Origin: JAGXTF01 sp044224315
GTDB lineage: Bacteria > Bacteroidota > Bacteroidia > NS11-12g > UBA955
DNA length: 64,000 nucleotides
Reading direction: 5' to 3'
Assembly (NCBI GenBank): GCA_044224315.1
Contig: JBGAKR010000004.1
Span: 1 to 64,000, forward strand
Shown: positions 37,701 to 44,236 of the stretch, one piece after another
Position numbering within the stretch: the stretch's first letter is position 1
How the letters are laid out: each line of letters opens with the position of its first letter
Made by a program: the position numbers and the translations under genes
The notes under the pieces: generated by a model
Databases searched by the model: none
Seen by the model: only the letters and a program-made list of their open reading frames with translations
What the model was told of the DNA's origin: nothing

Positions 37701-40046
37701 GCGCAAAACGATATAAATCAAACCTTTGTAAACACCCCGGTTTCAGGTAATGTTCTTACCAATGATAAAGACCCGGAAGGTAATTCTATGACGGTAAATA
37801 CAACCCCCATAACCAATGTAAAAAATGGAACAGTAGTTCTAAATTCGAATGGAAGTTATACCTATACCCCAGCTACCAATTTTACCGGAAACGACAGCTT
37901 TCAATATCAGGTTTGCGACAATGGCATTCCGTCTGTTTGCGATACTGCATGGGCTTATATATCCGTATTCAGCAACCTGAATATAAACAATAATCCACCG
38001 GTTGCAATCCCAGATAATTATTCTGCTGAAATTAACACTATGGTATATGGGAGTTTAATTACCAACGATTTTGATCCGGATGGAAATACAATTACCATAA
38101 ATACCACACCAATAATGGGGCCCAGCATTTCTGGCGGTACCTTAATAATAACCAGTGTAGGTTTTTTTCAATATACCCCACCCGCAAATTACGTTGGACA
38201 GGTAACTTTTAGCTATAGTATTTGCGATAACGGAACTCCCGGCCTTTGTGATACTACCTTGGTAACCATCGATATTTTACCCGATAATGGGAATGCAACC
38301 TTTGCATCAGACGATGCCGGTGCCGGATTAATAAATACGCCTATTATTGGCAATGTTCTTAGAAATGATTATGACCCGGAAACCAATGTGCAAACTTTAA
38401 ATACAACCCCTGTTGTAAATGCATTACATGGCACAGTTTCATTGAGTATAAACGGTTCATTTACCTATACACCCAGCAGTGGATATGTAGGAAATGACCA
38501 ATTTATTTACCAAATTTGTGATAACGGGTCACCAACAGCCTGTGACACGGCAACTGTATATTTAACTGTTTTTGATTTCCCACCGGTTTTAATTGAAGGT
38601 AAAGTATTTCATGACTTTAACGGATTAACCAATTCAGCTATTGATGGAGTTGGTACCGGAATCGCAGGATCACAGCAGCTTTGGGCATATCTGATAAACT
38701 CGGGTATTGTAATTGACAGTACGCAAATATTGCCAAATGGTAATTATAGTTTTGATGGTGGTCGAATAAATAAAAATTATACAGTTTTGGTAAGTCAGGC
38801 CCGCGCAGCTATCGGTGCAACAGCGCCTTCAGCCGTGCTCGCTCCAAACTGGCAATATACCGGAGAATCTTATGGCACCAATAACGCATCTGGTGCGGGT
38901 ATTGAAACCGGCACACCCAATGGAATAATTAATTTGCAAACCGGAATTTCCGCAGTATCAGATGTCAATTTTGGAATTGAGTATGCCGCCATTGCCCATC
39001 AAAAAGATTACCTGGTGCATCCCGACAGTGTGACCGGATTAACAGGATTAAAAACATTTACCCACTTTATACGGTTAAATGCAGGTTCGGGGAATGCCGA
39101 CACTACGGTTAATTCTGTCAATATTGCCATTAAACCAGGTAAAATGTCTGGCTTTGATGCAGAGGATGGAAGATTCAACGGAAATAATTTAACCACACAT
39201 CCGTATATGATTCTTACGGCCTTGCCAGATACCAATAATGCTTTGCTGGTGTATAATTACAACGGTACAAATTATATGTTGTATCCCAATCCATCCGCCA
39301 GTTCACCTGCATATCGATTCTGGAATCCAACTAGTTCAAGATATCAAATCGATTCGTTCAGGGCTGATAATATGTTTATATTTTTAAAACTGGCTTACCA
39401 GATTAATACAACATTCACCTACGCTTACCGCGATGCGGCCCAGATTGTAGGTGCACCCGCCACATATAACCTAAACTACACTGTTCCATTATCCATTTTC
39501 TACAGAAACTTTGGTTGCACCCCTGTTGCCCAATCAAATCAAGTACAAATTACCCTGTTGAACGAAAACGCAACACTAAGTCTTGAACTTCAAAGATCAT
39601 CAGGTAATTCTCCATTTACCACAATTTCAATTCAAAAAACTGGCAATAAGAACCCATCCGGAACATATTTATTTATTGATGCAAATCCGCTTGATGGAAT
39701 AAATACATATAGAATTAAGCTTGTAATGACCGATGGCTCTATATTGTATACCGAAGCCTGTGGCCAAAACAAAACCTATTTTGATCTTACATCTGGCATG
39801 ATCATTTCACCCAATCCTGCTCACTCGTTTATCAATTGCACAGTGAATAAAAATATTACTGGACTAACCAGGGTAATTTTATATGACAGCAAAGGCAACC
39901 AGGTCATACAAAAATCTGAAACCCTGGATGAGCAATCGCATTCTATACAGCTGCCAACAACCTACATACCAGATGGAGTATACACAGTAGCGGTTGAAAA
40001 TGAAGGGAAATGGTTATATAGAAAAGTTATTATTCGTCATCATTAA
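31773..40046 (+). CDS. 2,757-residue T9SS-secreted surface protein with beta-helix and cadherin-like repeats
   Basis: The protein has a signal peptide (residues ~1-22), then a right-handed parallel beta-helix region (~25-620, beginning YTVTNTSNSGSGSLRQAI as in pectate-lyase-like surface proteins). Next come Ig-like segments with PxxxTVxxNxCPG, a beta-rich middle region, and six Big_9/cadherin-like repeats of ~99 residues (~1681-2270) with N..NDxDPEGN, YTYTPxxxYxGNDxFxYxxCDNGxP..CDTA. A Cna-B/SdrD-like module follows (IEGKVFHDFNGL), then a C-terminal T9SS type A sorting domain (MIISPNPAHSFINCTV ... GVYTVAVENEGKWLYRKVIIRHH). It is exported by T9SS and probably acts as an adhesin or fibre; no catalytic site is visible. 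It is co-directional with the thioredoxin-like gene 10 bases upstream. Confidence 0.92.
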   Translation: MKNKYLSFFCLIIINLAFQTLRAGGTYTVTNTSNSGSGSLRQAIADVNADITATAASPAVIEFSFSSGSAPFIIVLTSALPSIDRPVNINGYQGTAAGTPGAIGTRSLKTVISQSTSNNIFVINSTDVTIQGLVLQSGPNAIPAAGIGDFSNLKIQGCYFNTNATGDSTTTNSSAVYPAIYLNSSIASGVSLSNNIFIGYDGSGTAANEANLINSEIGYGIRLNNTGTTTIKNNYIGGISSTGSAIFKYASFPGEFYGIYFDLIPTSGFNYTISNNFIGNLGGGIKCNYAIKNLNVYNNSIGICPDGKTTAGISGSCIEIPIGDSLLIRKNVVGNCGINGFVFGISRSTVDSNFIGMYRSGSIPMPLAGSGCVFINNSGFNEFCDNFIGNAHYNIGLVITGSSNNYIGIRRDSVTAGPNYFGLGIDKVTNYSNAHGIYITYFSTTSSTSRNYIANNIVANSSQNGILIIGPTADSTLLINNKIGTLEDGVTPAPNSNFGVQIYNSGNNKIQRNTIRFNRNIGLYLGTHDDLIGSDTNLNAADGNIISDNLATGIYLEKTINSVNNRISQNKFGNNAYIPIGLSSVVLTEINDGAMVASSSTTVSNLGMDYPVITSYSISAGSSVTLSGFVGNSAAGNAIFSGAEIQVYRMANDRSQNGNVSTTNSQNRPHGEGDLYLGTLKADALGRFSGTISTSLLVAGDAITAIAIDSATGSTSEFGVTTQCLAGSSAVILKGGITSFTANNACVTSTGSNFNLYSQIDSTAIPAGTTVLWFTISNPNLTSVPVSNPTTASPGTYYPFYYDAAGCFNTGTPPSITINAISTPTVSKTVEINTCPGTVVSLPVSGTQEWHTVDINPSGATKVSNPSNVVAGVYYLYNTNGSNCYSAPSPAVVAMIVSCNASIQTLTKKVVDPTNGSNISVVNPQSSTNQATVNYVMEISATRSNAPYTMLVSDSGLSSGQTLLGSSITLPTGWTKSVSGNTFTATAVSTNGSVMGNWQLTTIPPINGSAFTSTGGDGYNVRAYEKKVYQINHHNHGLHLECWDKATTQPCFNSTTNAFGTASPASPGRYLIPDGTTFNGQTYYNANSACNSSFWIDANEQYIYSSFIYQKGGTTSPTSRGVGIIKSEIGTGNVIDIEEMDSASASSSIYYYDNGGLTTPITGVVKSNNNLYFYSGRNGKLFCYDIATSAACSSQPPTVSWGTNAINSSSVHVNINLMQLADNKIVVGANGDGGQWALFDPATNTFTKGPTNFIGGDKKGYFALLNSSGINNGFCFYGVGYYGATCYDLNGNSLTPTQDLSPLLYWLKAHNYGSFLDNLNMNWDNVPAFAGKMYFNATVSRGLLYSSVYCYDFISGNTCTDWPKTTKANSDYLSRLNYTIAKDLSDPSCMWVSSDGAGVWSFNTNTGGACIKITGIANVAPAFCDKKNYSGRINWDSVMIEGLTPGSDYSSFSFTVLDSIGTAISGYTGLNITSSGVDISGITFPTYTVGGITYNTKKLTAVYSPVGLTNNGRVRINSGAAQVLITWNGDKTQICFQATTCAGNTQTISNSAKAQVINGGGLTSNIAAASINATVAAAQAPVPTANSISASCPNLFVNLNSLLPATPIGPTEVYEWHTVDSNPTAATLIGPSNANPRLQSPTQVSLAGTYYLYRKSNTSLCHSKSSAAVIVVINCNDLLALNDINQTMVNVSVGGNVLTNDKDPEGNVLSVNTIPLKNPIHGTVSLASNGDYTYTPNSGYSGNDSFQYSVCDNGSPGKCDTAMVYITIIPKPLAGNNPPVAINDNFATEMNTTVSGNLISNDYDPDGNTISINTTPVTPPSVLGGTLTINTNGTYTYIPPAWYTGIVQFSYSICDNGSPSKCDTALVTIDIQPDKGNATFAADDAGFGPKNKPISGNVISNDFDPESNTQTVNSIPISNPAHGTVLLNTNGSFTYSPNPGFTGNDAFIYAICDNGSPAACDTATVYLTLFDPNEIYAQNDINQTFVNTPVSGNVLTNDKDPEGNSMTVNTTPITNVKNGTVVLNSNGSYTYTPATNFTGNDSFQYQVCDNGIPSVCDTAWAYISVFSNLNINNNPPVAIPDNYSAEINTMVYGSLITNDFDPDGNTITINTTPIMGPSISGGTLIITSVGFFQYTPPANYVGQVTFSYSICDNGTPGLCDTTLVTIDILPDNGNATFASDDAGAGLINTPIIGNVLRNDYDPETNVQTLNTTPVVNALHGTVSLSINGSFTYTPSSGYVGNDQFIYQICDNGSPTACDTATVYLTVFDFPPVLIEGKVFHDFNGLTNSAIDGVGTGIAGSQQLWAYLINSGIVIDSTQILPNGNYSFDGGRINKNYTVLVSQARAAIGATAPSAVLAPNWQYTGESYGTNNASGAGIETGTPNGIINLQTGISAVSDVNFGIEYAAIAHQKDYLVHPDSVTGLTGLKTFTHFIRLNAGSGNADTTVNSVNIAIKPGKMSGFDAEDGRFNGNNLTTHPYMILTALPDTNNALLVYNYNGTNYMLYPNPSASSPAYRFWNPTSSRYQIDSFRADNMFIFLKLAYQINTTFTYAYRDAAQIVGAPATYNLNYTVPLSIFYRNFGCTPVAQSNQVQITLLNENATLSLELQRSSGNSPFTTISIQKTGNKNPSGTYLFIDANPLDGINTYRIKLVMTDGSILYTEACGQNKTYFDLTSGMIISPNPAHSFINCTVNKNITGLTRVILYDSKGNQVIQKSETLDEQSHSIQLPTTYIPDGVYTVAVENEGKWLYRKVIIRHH
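36816..38597 (+). repeat. 891-bp higher-order repeat: three-domain cassette present twice
   Basis: Six cadherin-like domains fall into two triplets. Equivalent codons lie exactly 891 bases apart: NDINQT at 36816 and 37707, the VAI of NNPPVAI at 37110 and 38001, and NATFA at 37401 and 38292. Each triplet is 297 codons. DNA similarity between triplets is moderate while the lengths are identical, so the duplication is old and held in register by selection. Confidence 0.88.
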
Positions 40047-40067
40047 AATTAGTTTCCTTTAAAAAAC

Positions 40068-40097
40068 AAAAAGGCTGCGACTTTTCGCAGCCTTTTT
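40068..40097 (+). terminator. Terminator of the giant T9SS protein gene
   Basis: AAAAAGGCTGCG (40068-40079) and CGCAGCCTTTTT (40086-40097) form a perfect 12-bp stem with a six-base loop and a T tract, 21 bases after the stop codon. Confidence 0.92.
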
Positions 40098-40363
40098 GTT
40101 TTACCATTAAAACAGAAGTACGGATAAATAAAGTTAAAAATTATTAACCAATAAATATATCTATCCAGCTTTATTCAATTTGGGTTTGTTTCCTTACATC
40201 AGCTGAACAGCGCAAATGACCCATTTAACCCGGGGAAAACGGAGTCAAAGTGCAAAAAAAATCACCCCAGCCAATCAAGGCCAGAGTGATTATGAAAACT
40301 TGAATCTACCCGTTACAAAAATAATTAAATCACTTCAGATATTCATTTATTTTTTTATATTTT
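40098..40363. other. Convergent intergenic region
   Basis: Between the giant-protein terminator and the stop of the LytTR gene there is only the LytTR terminator hairpin (40254-40291) and AT-rich sequence. A short open frame at 40216-40398 crosses that terminator and the LytTR stop and has no features of a gene. Confidence 0.6.
40254..40291 (-). terminator. Terminator of the LytTR regulator gene
   Basis: On the minus strand AATCACTCTGGCC and GGCTGGGGTGATT form an imperfect stem (40260-40291) followed directly by eight T (complement of 40254-40261). Confidence 0.75.
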
Positions 40364-41191
40364 TTAACTCACTTTTGAGAGCATATTTGCTTCCTTAAAC
40401 GAATTGATAATGCGGTTTTTAATTTCTCTGGAAACCGGATAAGTATAGCCATTATTAAATATAATTTCACCCGATTTATCTACATAATGTCTAATACTTC
40501 TAACATTGGGCATATTGATTATCAGGCTGCGGGAAACGCGCGCAAAATTGCGGTTATCGCCGAGCAATTCTGTAAAATATCCCAGGTTTTTGGAGCACTT
40601 TTCATTCTGTTTGGTTTTTGAATAATTAATTAATGAATAAGCCCCTTTGGCAAAAATCATGTTTAATTCGGAAACTGGAACTATAAGGGTGCTATTTCTT
40701 CGGTTTAGAACCAAGGTTTCGGTGGATTGAGGTACTTTTGGTGTGTTGAGTGCATGAATCACGTTTTTATTCAGATTCAAACTGGTCAGATCCAACTCAT
40801 GGCTTTGCAGGCCTGCATCCACAGCATAGTGCAAAACATTAATGTCATTGGTAATAAGCACTGTATTTGCTGATATCAGATTCCCGAATTCTAAAAATAC
40901 AGGCAGCCATTCTTCGCTGTGATTTTCGAACCACAGTAGTACAAACTGATCCATTACACGACCCAATAAAGGCAATGCGGTTTGGGGTGTTGAAGCAGTT
41001 TCGGACACAATCAGCCCAGGGACATCTTTCTGCAAATAGGTTCTCATCTGCATAAGCTTCTTCACGTCGTCACAAATAATTATTGTATCTTTCATTGCAT
41101 GTTGATTTAGCACATCGGAAGAGGATTGATTTTTTACCCGCATGAATTTAACAGAATTGCGTTCCATTCCATGCTGTTTTACATTTTCCAT
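40364..41191 (-). CDS. LytTR-family DNA-binding regulator with degenerate receiver-like domain
   Basis: The 275-residue protein has an N-terminal region (about residues 33-145) that folds like a response-regulator receiver (TIIICDDVKKLMQMRTYLQK ... VLLWFENH ... TVLITND). The position of the phosphorylated Asp is occupied by WFEN, so phosphorylation is doubtful. The C-terminal ~100 residues are a LytTR domain (NLGYFTELLGDNRNFARVSRSLIINMPNVRSIRHY ... IIFNNGYTYPVSREIKNRI). LytTR proteins bind direct repeats about 21-22 bp apart and activate transcription. Such spacing is seen at CTACAA repeats in this island, making it a candidate regulator of the surrounding T9SS genes. The start is uncertain (Met1, 9, 17 or 33). 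Confidence 0.85.
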   Translation of the reverse strand: MENVKQHGMERNSVKFMRVKNQSSSDVLNQHAMKDTIIICDDVKKLMQMRTYLQKDVPGLIVSETASTPQTALPLLGRVMDQFVLLWFENHSEEWLPVFLEFGNLISANTVLITNDINVLHYAVDAGLQSHELDLTSLNLNKNVIHALNTPKVPQSTETLVLNRRNSTLIVPVSELNMIFAKGAYSLINYSKTKQNEKCSKNLGYFTELLGDNRNFARVSRSLIINMPNVRSIRHYVDKSGEIIFNNGYTYPVSREIKNRIINSFKEANMLSKVS

Positions 41192-41378
41192 AGTCTTTGA
41201 TTTGTAGTTGAATTTTTTACTTTATATCTGCCTGTATCCTGAATTTTACACACAAGAACAGCAATATATATGTACAAATTTCAACCACAACCCAATAGGA
41301 ATTAATAGAAAAGGTTGTAGATTTTATATAGTTAATTTTCTACGTAATAGTAAACGAATTCCGTTAATCTGATTAAAT

Positions 41379-41948
41379 TTAATTGTAGTTTTGGCGTCTA
41401 AGTTCGTTTAGAAGCCCATTTCCCTGTTTGAACAGCGAAGTAAATTCCGACTCCCCGTTTTCTACATCTGCCAGTTGAGTGGAATATAATCTAACACCTT
41501 GATTGGTTAAAAAATAAAAATTTATGCTCCCTTTTACAGGCAAATGGTGGTTTTCATCCACTTCAGTCTGTGGTAGATATTTTGCTGCCATATGCACACA
41601 TTCCTCCGCCAATGCACTCACCTCGGGATACTTTCCGCCACCAATAATGGCGCCACCCGTGCTTACATATACACTTGTATCTCCGGTTTGATAGCAAACC
41701 AATGTTACGATGGCTCCTTGAATTTCCCATTCAATCATCAATCCGTATACCTGCAATGCACCACCGGCTGAAAATTCTATGCCCAACATTTCAGGCCGCA
41801 TTCGAAACGCGGTATTTCTCAATCCCTGATAAGGATTGCGCGAGGAAACCGGCGGTTTAATTTCAGTTTCAATGCCATCTTTTTTACGCATACGAAGGAT
41901 AAATACGAATCCTAAAATCACTGCGGCAGATATGATATATATTGTCAT
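41379..41948 (-). CDS. Membrane-anchored protein of unknown function
   Basis: The 189-residue protein has an N-terminal membrane helix (YIISAAVILGFVFIL) followed by a soluble domain with MRPEMLGIEFSAGGALQVYG, a Gly-rich loop GGAIIGGGKYPEVSALAEEC and GVRLYSTQLADVENGESEF. I do not recognise a family. It lies between the LytTR gene and the metalloprotease gene on the same strand (35 bases after the latter), so it may be co-transcribed with the metalloprotease. Confidence 0.72.
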   Translation of the reverse strand: MTIYIISAAVILGFVFILRMRKKDGIETEIKPPVSSRNPYQGLRNTAFRMRPEMLGIEFSAGGALQVYGLMIEWEIQGAIVTLVCYQTGDTSVYVSTGGAIIGGGKYPEVSALAEECVHMAAKYLPQTEVDENHHLPVKGSINFYFLTNQGVRLYSTQLADVENGESEFTSLFKQGNGLLNELRRQNYN

Positions 41949-41983
41949 ATAAATTAAATTTTATATTACTGGAATGAAAGTGT

Positions 41984-43810
41984 CTAATCCATTATAAATA
42001 CGGGATAATAAATACTTCGATACCTAACAAAAATAATCTGAGCTGTTATTGACTCCAATATAATTGATTGTTGTAATTTAGTTACTTTTAGTTGCCTGCC
42101 TGTATTGTCTAATACTTGTACATCGCTCATATTCCACATTTCCGGAATAAAAAGTAAACCCCTTTGATTTAGCGGATTGGGATAAGGGAGGGTATTATTA
42201 GATTTTTGATTTAAATCCAATCCGGCACTTGTACTGTATACATTTTTACAATCGGCCAATGACAACATAGGCTTTACATTGCAAGCCCTGAAAGTAAAAT
42301 TGCGACACTGCTGCACCAAATATTTTCCGGCTTCCTGATCTGCAGTGGTTAGGGTATCACGTTTATTCCAATTATCGGCAGGTAAATTTGTTACAATGGG
42401 GTGCATACTTTCTCCTTCTTCGCTTACATGCCCAAGCTGCAGGGAATGACCCAATTCGTGGAAAAGCACATATCGAAGCTTTCCTTTGCCCGACGGAGGC
42501 TGACCCGTGCCGTAATACCAATCAATCTTATTAGAAATGCGCAACTCCTGTGCATTAACAGTATAAAAAGTTTGCCCTCCCAATATGCATGATTTCCAGC
42601 CAAATTCGCAATATGCCGCAGTTCCTGCCGGCAATTCATAACCAGTGCTGTCGAATAAAATGCAGTTTTTAGCATCATTTAATTTATAAGGTAGCCATAC
42701 CGACTTATTTTCCAAAGTATAATTCACACCGGTTTTACACCTGAATTCGGCAAAAACATCCTCAACTGCTTTTTTAGCGGAAGGATTATTAAACAGGTCT
42801 TGCTTTAGAAACCATGTGTGGCCGCCGGAACCATTTATATTATTCAAATGGTAATAATCCAATGGGCTGTAACTAATCGTATTTACATTGGCCATTACAT
42901 GCAAAGTATCTGATGATTCGGCATACCCCGGGCCTTGGTAAACCCTTACCTTACCCGAAAAAGCATTCGGCATTTCTAGGGTAATTTTAGAATCGGTCCA
43001 GCTCAGATAATGAAATGCCGCCGCCTCGGTTGAACTGTGATAGGTAGTATAATTTTTTAAAAAAGCCACATAACCACTGCCCTGGGTACTGCCAAAGCCA
43101 GAACCCGTAATTGTTAAAACCTGCCCCATGCCCCCCAGGATTTTAACCGGTGAAACAGATTGCAGGTCCATGGTTAAACGATTGGCCGGCTTTTTATGCA
43201 CTGGAACCGTGGCAGTATTCGAAGTAAACAGAGTGCGCTTAAAATCGGCCAGATATCGTGTTTCAAATTCTTGCTCCGAGTTTCCAAATGTTTGCCAGCA
43301 ATCGTGCAAGGTATTTTCAATATCCACCACACCCTGCACACCACTGTAAATTTCATAAAATGCATTAATACCTGCATTTAAAAACGTAAGATAATGCCTG
43401 GAGCCGGTAAGCATGAAATAGCCTGTTTGGTGTTGCTGCAATTGTACCGCTCCGTGCACTACCCTGCCCATGTTTCCGATTGTGCCGCCCTCAGTGAGCA
43501 CATAGATTTCAGGCAGGGCAAATGTTTCATTTTTACAGAACGCCGAAAAAACCAGAATTTTATGCAGGGTATAAATCTTAGATTGATTATCATCCCAATA
43601 ACTATTACTTTCTACTACCCTGCCTTTAATTACCATATGAGCTGCATCTAATCGGGTATTTAAATTTAGTTTAATGCCGCTGCAGACAACATTATCAGCG
43701 GGTTTTCCAGCTAGATAAGTCCCACAACCCAAAAGCAGCAGAATCCAGAATATCGCCTTAAAAGGACCATAGCTCACAGACATACACCCTATCTTTTTGT
43801 TTCTCAACAT
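41984..43810 (-). CDS. T9SS-secreted matrixin-like zinc metalloprotease with IPT/TIG domain
   Basis: The protein (about 608 residues) has a signal segment (FKAIFWILLLLGCGTYLAG), an IPT/TIG-like beta domain (VKILGGMGQVLTITGSGFGS), a metallopeptidase domain with zinc motif HELGHSLQLGH (near residues 451-461) and a Met-turn-like SMHPI, and a C-terminal T9SS-like sorting domain (YPNPLNQRGLLF ... VQVLDNTGRQLKV). The zinc motif matches HExxHxxGxxH except that the Gly is Gln. The start was set at 43810 because a -7 element lies at 43825-43832, so the in-frame ATG at 43822 would sit at or before the transcription start; Met at 43783 is another option. It probably cleaves extracellular proteins. Confidence 0.85.
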   Translation of the reverse strand: MLRNKKIGCMSVSYGPFKAIFWILLLLGCGTYLAGKPADNVVCSGIKLNLNTRLDAAHMVIKGRVVESNSYWDDNQSKIYTLHKILVFSAFCKNETFALPEIYVLTEGGTIGNMGRVVHGAVQLQQHQTGYFMLTGSRHYLTFLNAGINAFYEIYSGVQGVVDIENTLHDCWQTFGNSEQEFETRYLADFKRTLFTSNTATVPVHKKPANRLTMDLQSVSPVKILGGMGQVLTITGSGFGSTQGSGYVAFLKNYTTYHSSTEAAAFHYLSWTDSKITLEMPNAFSGKVRVYQGPGYAESSDTLHVMANVNTISYSPLDYYHLNNINGSGGHTWFLKQDLFNNPSAKKAVEDVFAEFRCKTGVNYTLENKSVWLPYKLNDAKNCILFDSTGYELPAGTAAYCEFGWKSCILGGQTFYTVNAQELRISNKIDWYYGTGQPPSGKGKLRYVLFHELGHSLQLGHVSEEGESMHPIVTNLPADNWNKRDTLTTADQEAGKYLVQQCRNFTFRACNVKPMLSLADCKNVYSTSAGLDLNQKSNNTLPYPNPLNQRGLLFIPEMWNMSDVQVLDNTGRQLKVTKLQQSIILESITAQIIFVRYRSIYYPVFIMD

Positions 43811-43824
43811 CTTAATACACAAAA

Positions 43825-43879
43825 CAAAGATAATTCATTCCAATATTCCAAATTGTAGTATAAATTTATGTAATTATAG
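43825..43879 (-). promoter_or_regulatory. Promoter of the metalloprotease gene with CTATAA/CTACAA repeats
   Basis: On the minus strand: CTATAA (43879-43874), CTACAA (43858-43853), exactly 20 bases, then TATCTTTG (43832-43825), a perfect TAnnTTTG. The half-sites have a 21-bp period. This repeats the layout of the 30199-30255 promoter. Confidence 0.62.
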
Positions 43880-43905
43880 TAACATTTTACTAATTTATGT
43901 TCATA

Positions 43906-44000
43906 TTCCCCCAACCCGGTTTCACTTAACTGGCAGTGTATGCAAAACCGGGGCAAGGCTGAGACCCTGCTATGGGGGAACTTTTCGAGAGCAGAAAAGT
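43906..44000 (-). ncRNA. Candidate structured RNA: hairpin plus three-way junction
   Basis: Read on the minus strand from 44000: hairpin ACTTTTC/GAAAAGT (44000-43980). Then an 8-bp closing stem TTCCCCCA/TGGGGGAA (43980-43973 with 43913-43906) encloses two hairpins: GCAGGG/CCTTGC (43970-43953, with one G-U pair that is paired only on this strand) and CCCGGTTT/AAACCGGG (43952-43945 with 43922-43915) with an inner CACT/AGTG. The predicted start from the -7 element at 44004-44011 is 44000, the first base of the fold. There is no obvious terminator after 43906, so it may be a leader of the metalloprotease transcript or a processed small RNA. I do not recognise a known riboswitch. Confidence 0.6.
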
Positions 44001-44003
44001 ATA

Positions 44004-44037
44004 CAAAACTATTTCGATGCAAAGCCTTGAGTTGTAG
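44004..44037 (-). promoter_or_regulatory. CTACAA-type promoter of the structured RNA
   Basis: On the minus strand CTACAA (44037-44032), exactly 20 bases, then TAGTTTTG (44011-44004), identical to the -7 element of the 30248 promoter. The upstream half-site is inverted here: TTGTAG at 44074-44069. Confidence 0.6.
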
Positions 44038-44156
44038 TTATTGTTTTAAGATTTCATTTAATTCTATTCTACAAGAATTGTGAATTCTGTAATGAAATTT
44101 CGATGATTGACTGTGCTGTCACTTCTAAAAGACATTCAAACTGCAATCAGAAGCTG

Positions 44157-44185
44157 AAAAAAAAGAGCTACCAATGGCAGCTCTT
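44157..44185 (-). terminator. Terminator of the BspA-like gene
   Basis: On the minus strand AAGAGCTGCC-ATT-GGTAGCTCTT forms a near-perfect hairpin (44185-44163), followed by a run of eight T (complement of 44157-44164). It lies about 50 bases after the stop codon. Confidence 0.88.
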
Positions 44186-44236
44186 CTATCGAAATTAAAT
44201 CTCCCCTCCCAGGGTTGAACCTTTATAAATACGAAT

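Larger units (their letters stand above)
43823..44236. other. Intergenic region with two CTACAA promoters and a structured RNA element
   Basis: This 414-base region between the BspA-like gene and the metalloprotease gene contains, on the minus strand, the BspA-like terminator (44157-44185), a CTACAA promoter (44004-44037), a structured element (43906-44000) and a second CTACAA promoter (43825-43879). The short frames present overlap these elements and do not look like genes. Confidence 0.7.

Noticed and set aside
40216..40398. 60-codon ORF in the convergent region
   Set aside because: It crosses the LytTR terminator and the end of the LytTR gene, has no plausible promoter, and its residues are Lys/Ile/Phe-rich noise.
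43941..43985. Possible TPP riboswitch (GGCTGAGACC on the plus strand)
   Set aside because: The CTGAGA box is present by chance within a hairpin, but the second thi-box element (GAACCTGAT) is missing and no thiamine gene lies downstream on the plus strand.
43804..44022. 72-codon minus-strand ORF upstream of the metalloprotease
   Set aside because: It overlaps the structured RNA, the metalloprotease promoter and the first codons of the metalloprotease; codon use is not gene-like and it would start upstream of the predicted transcription start.
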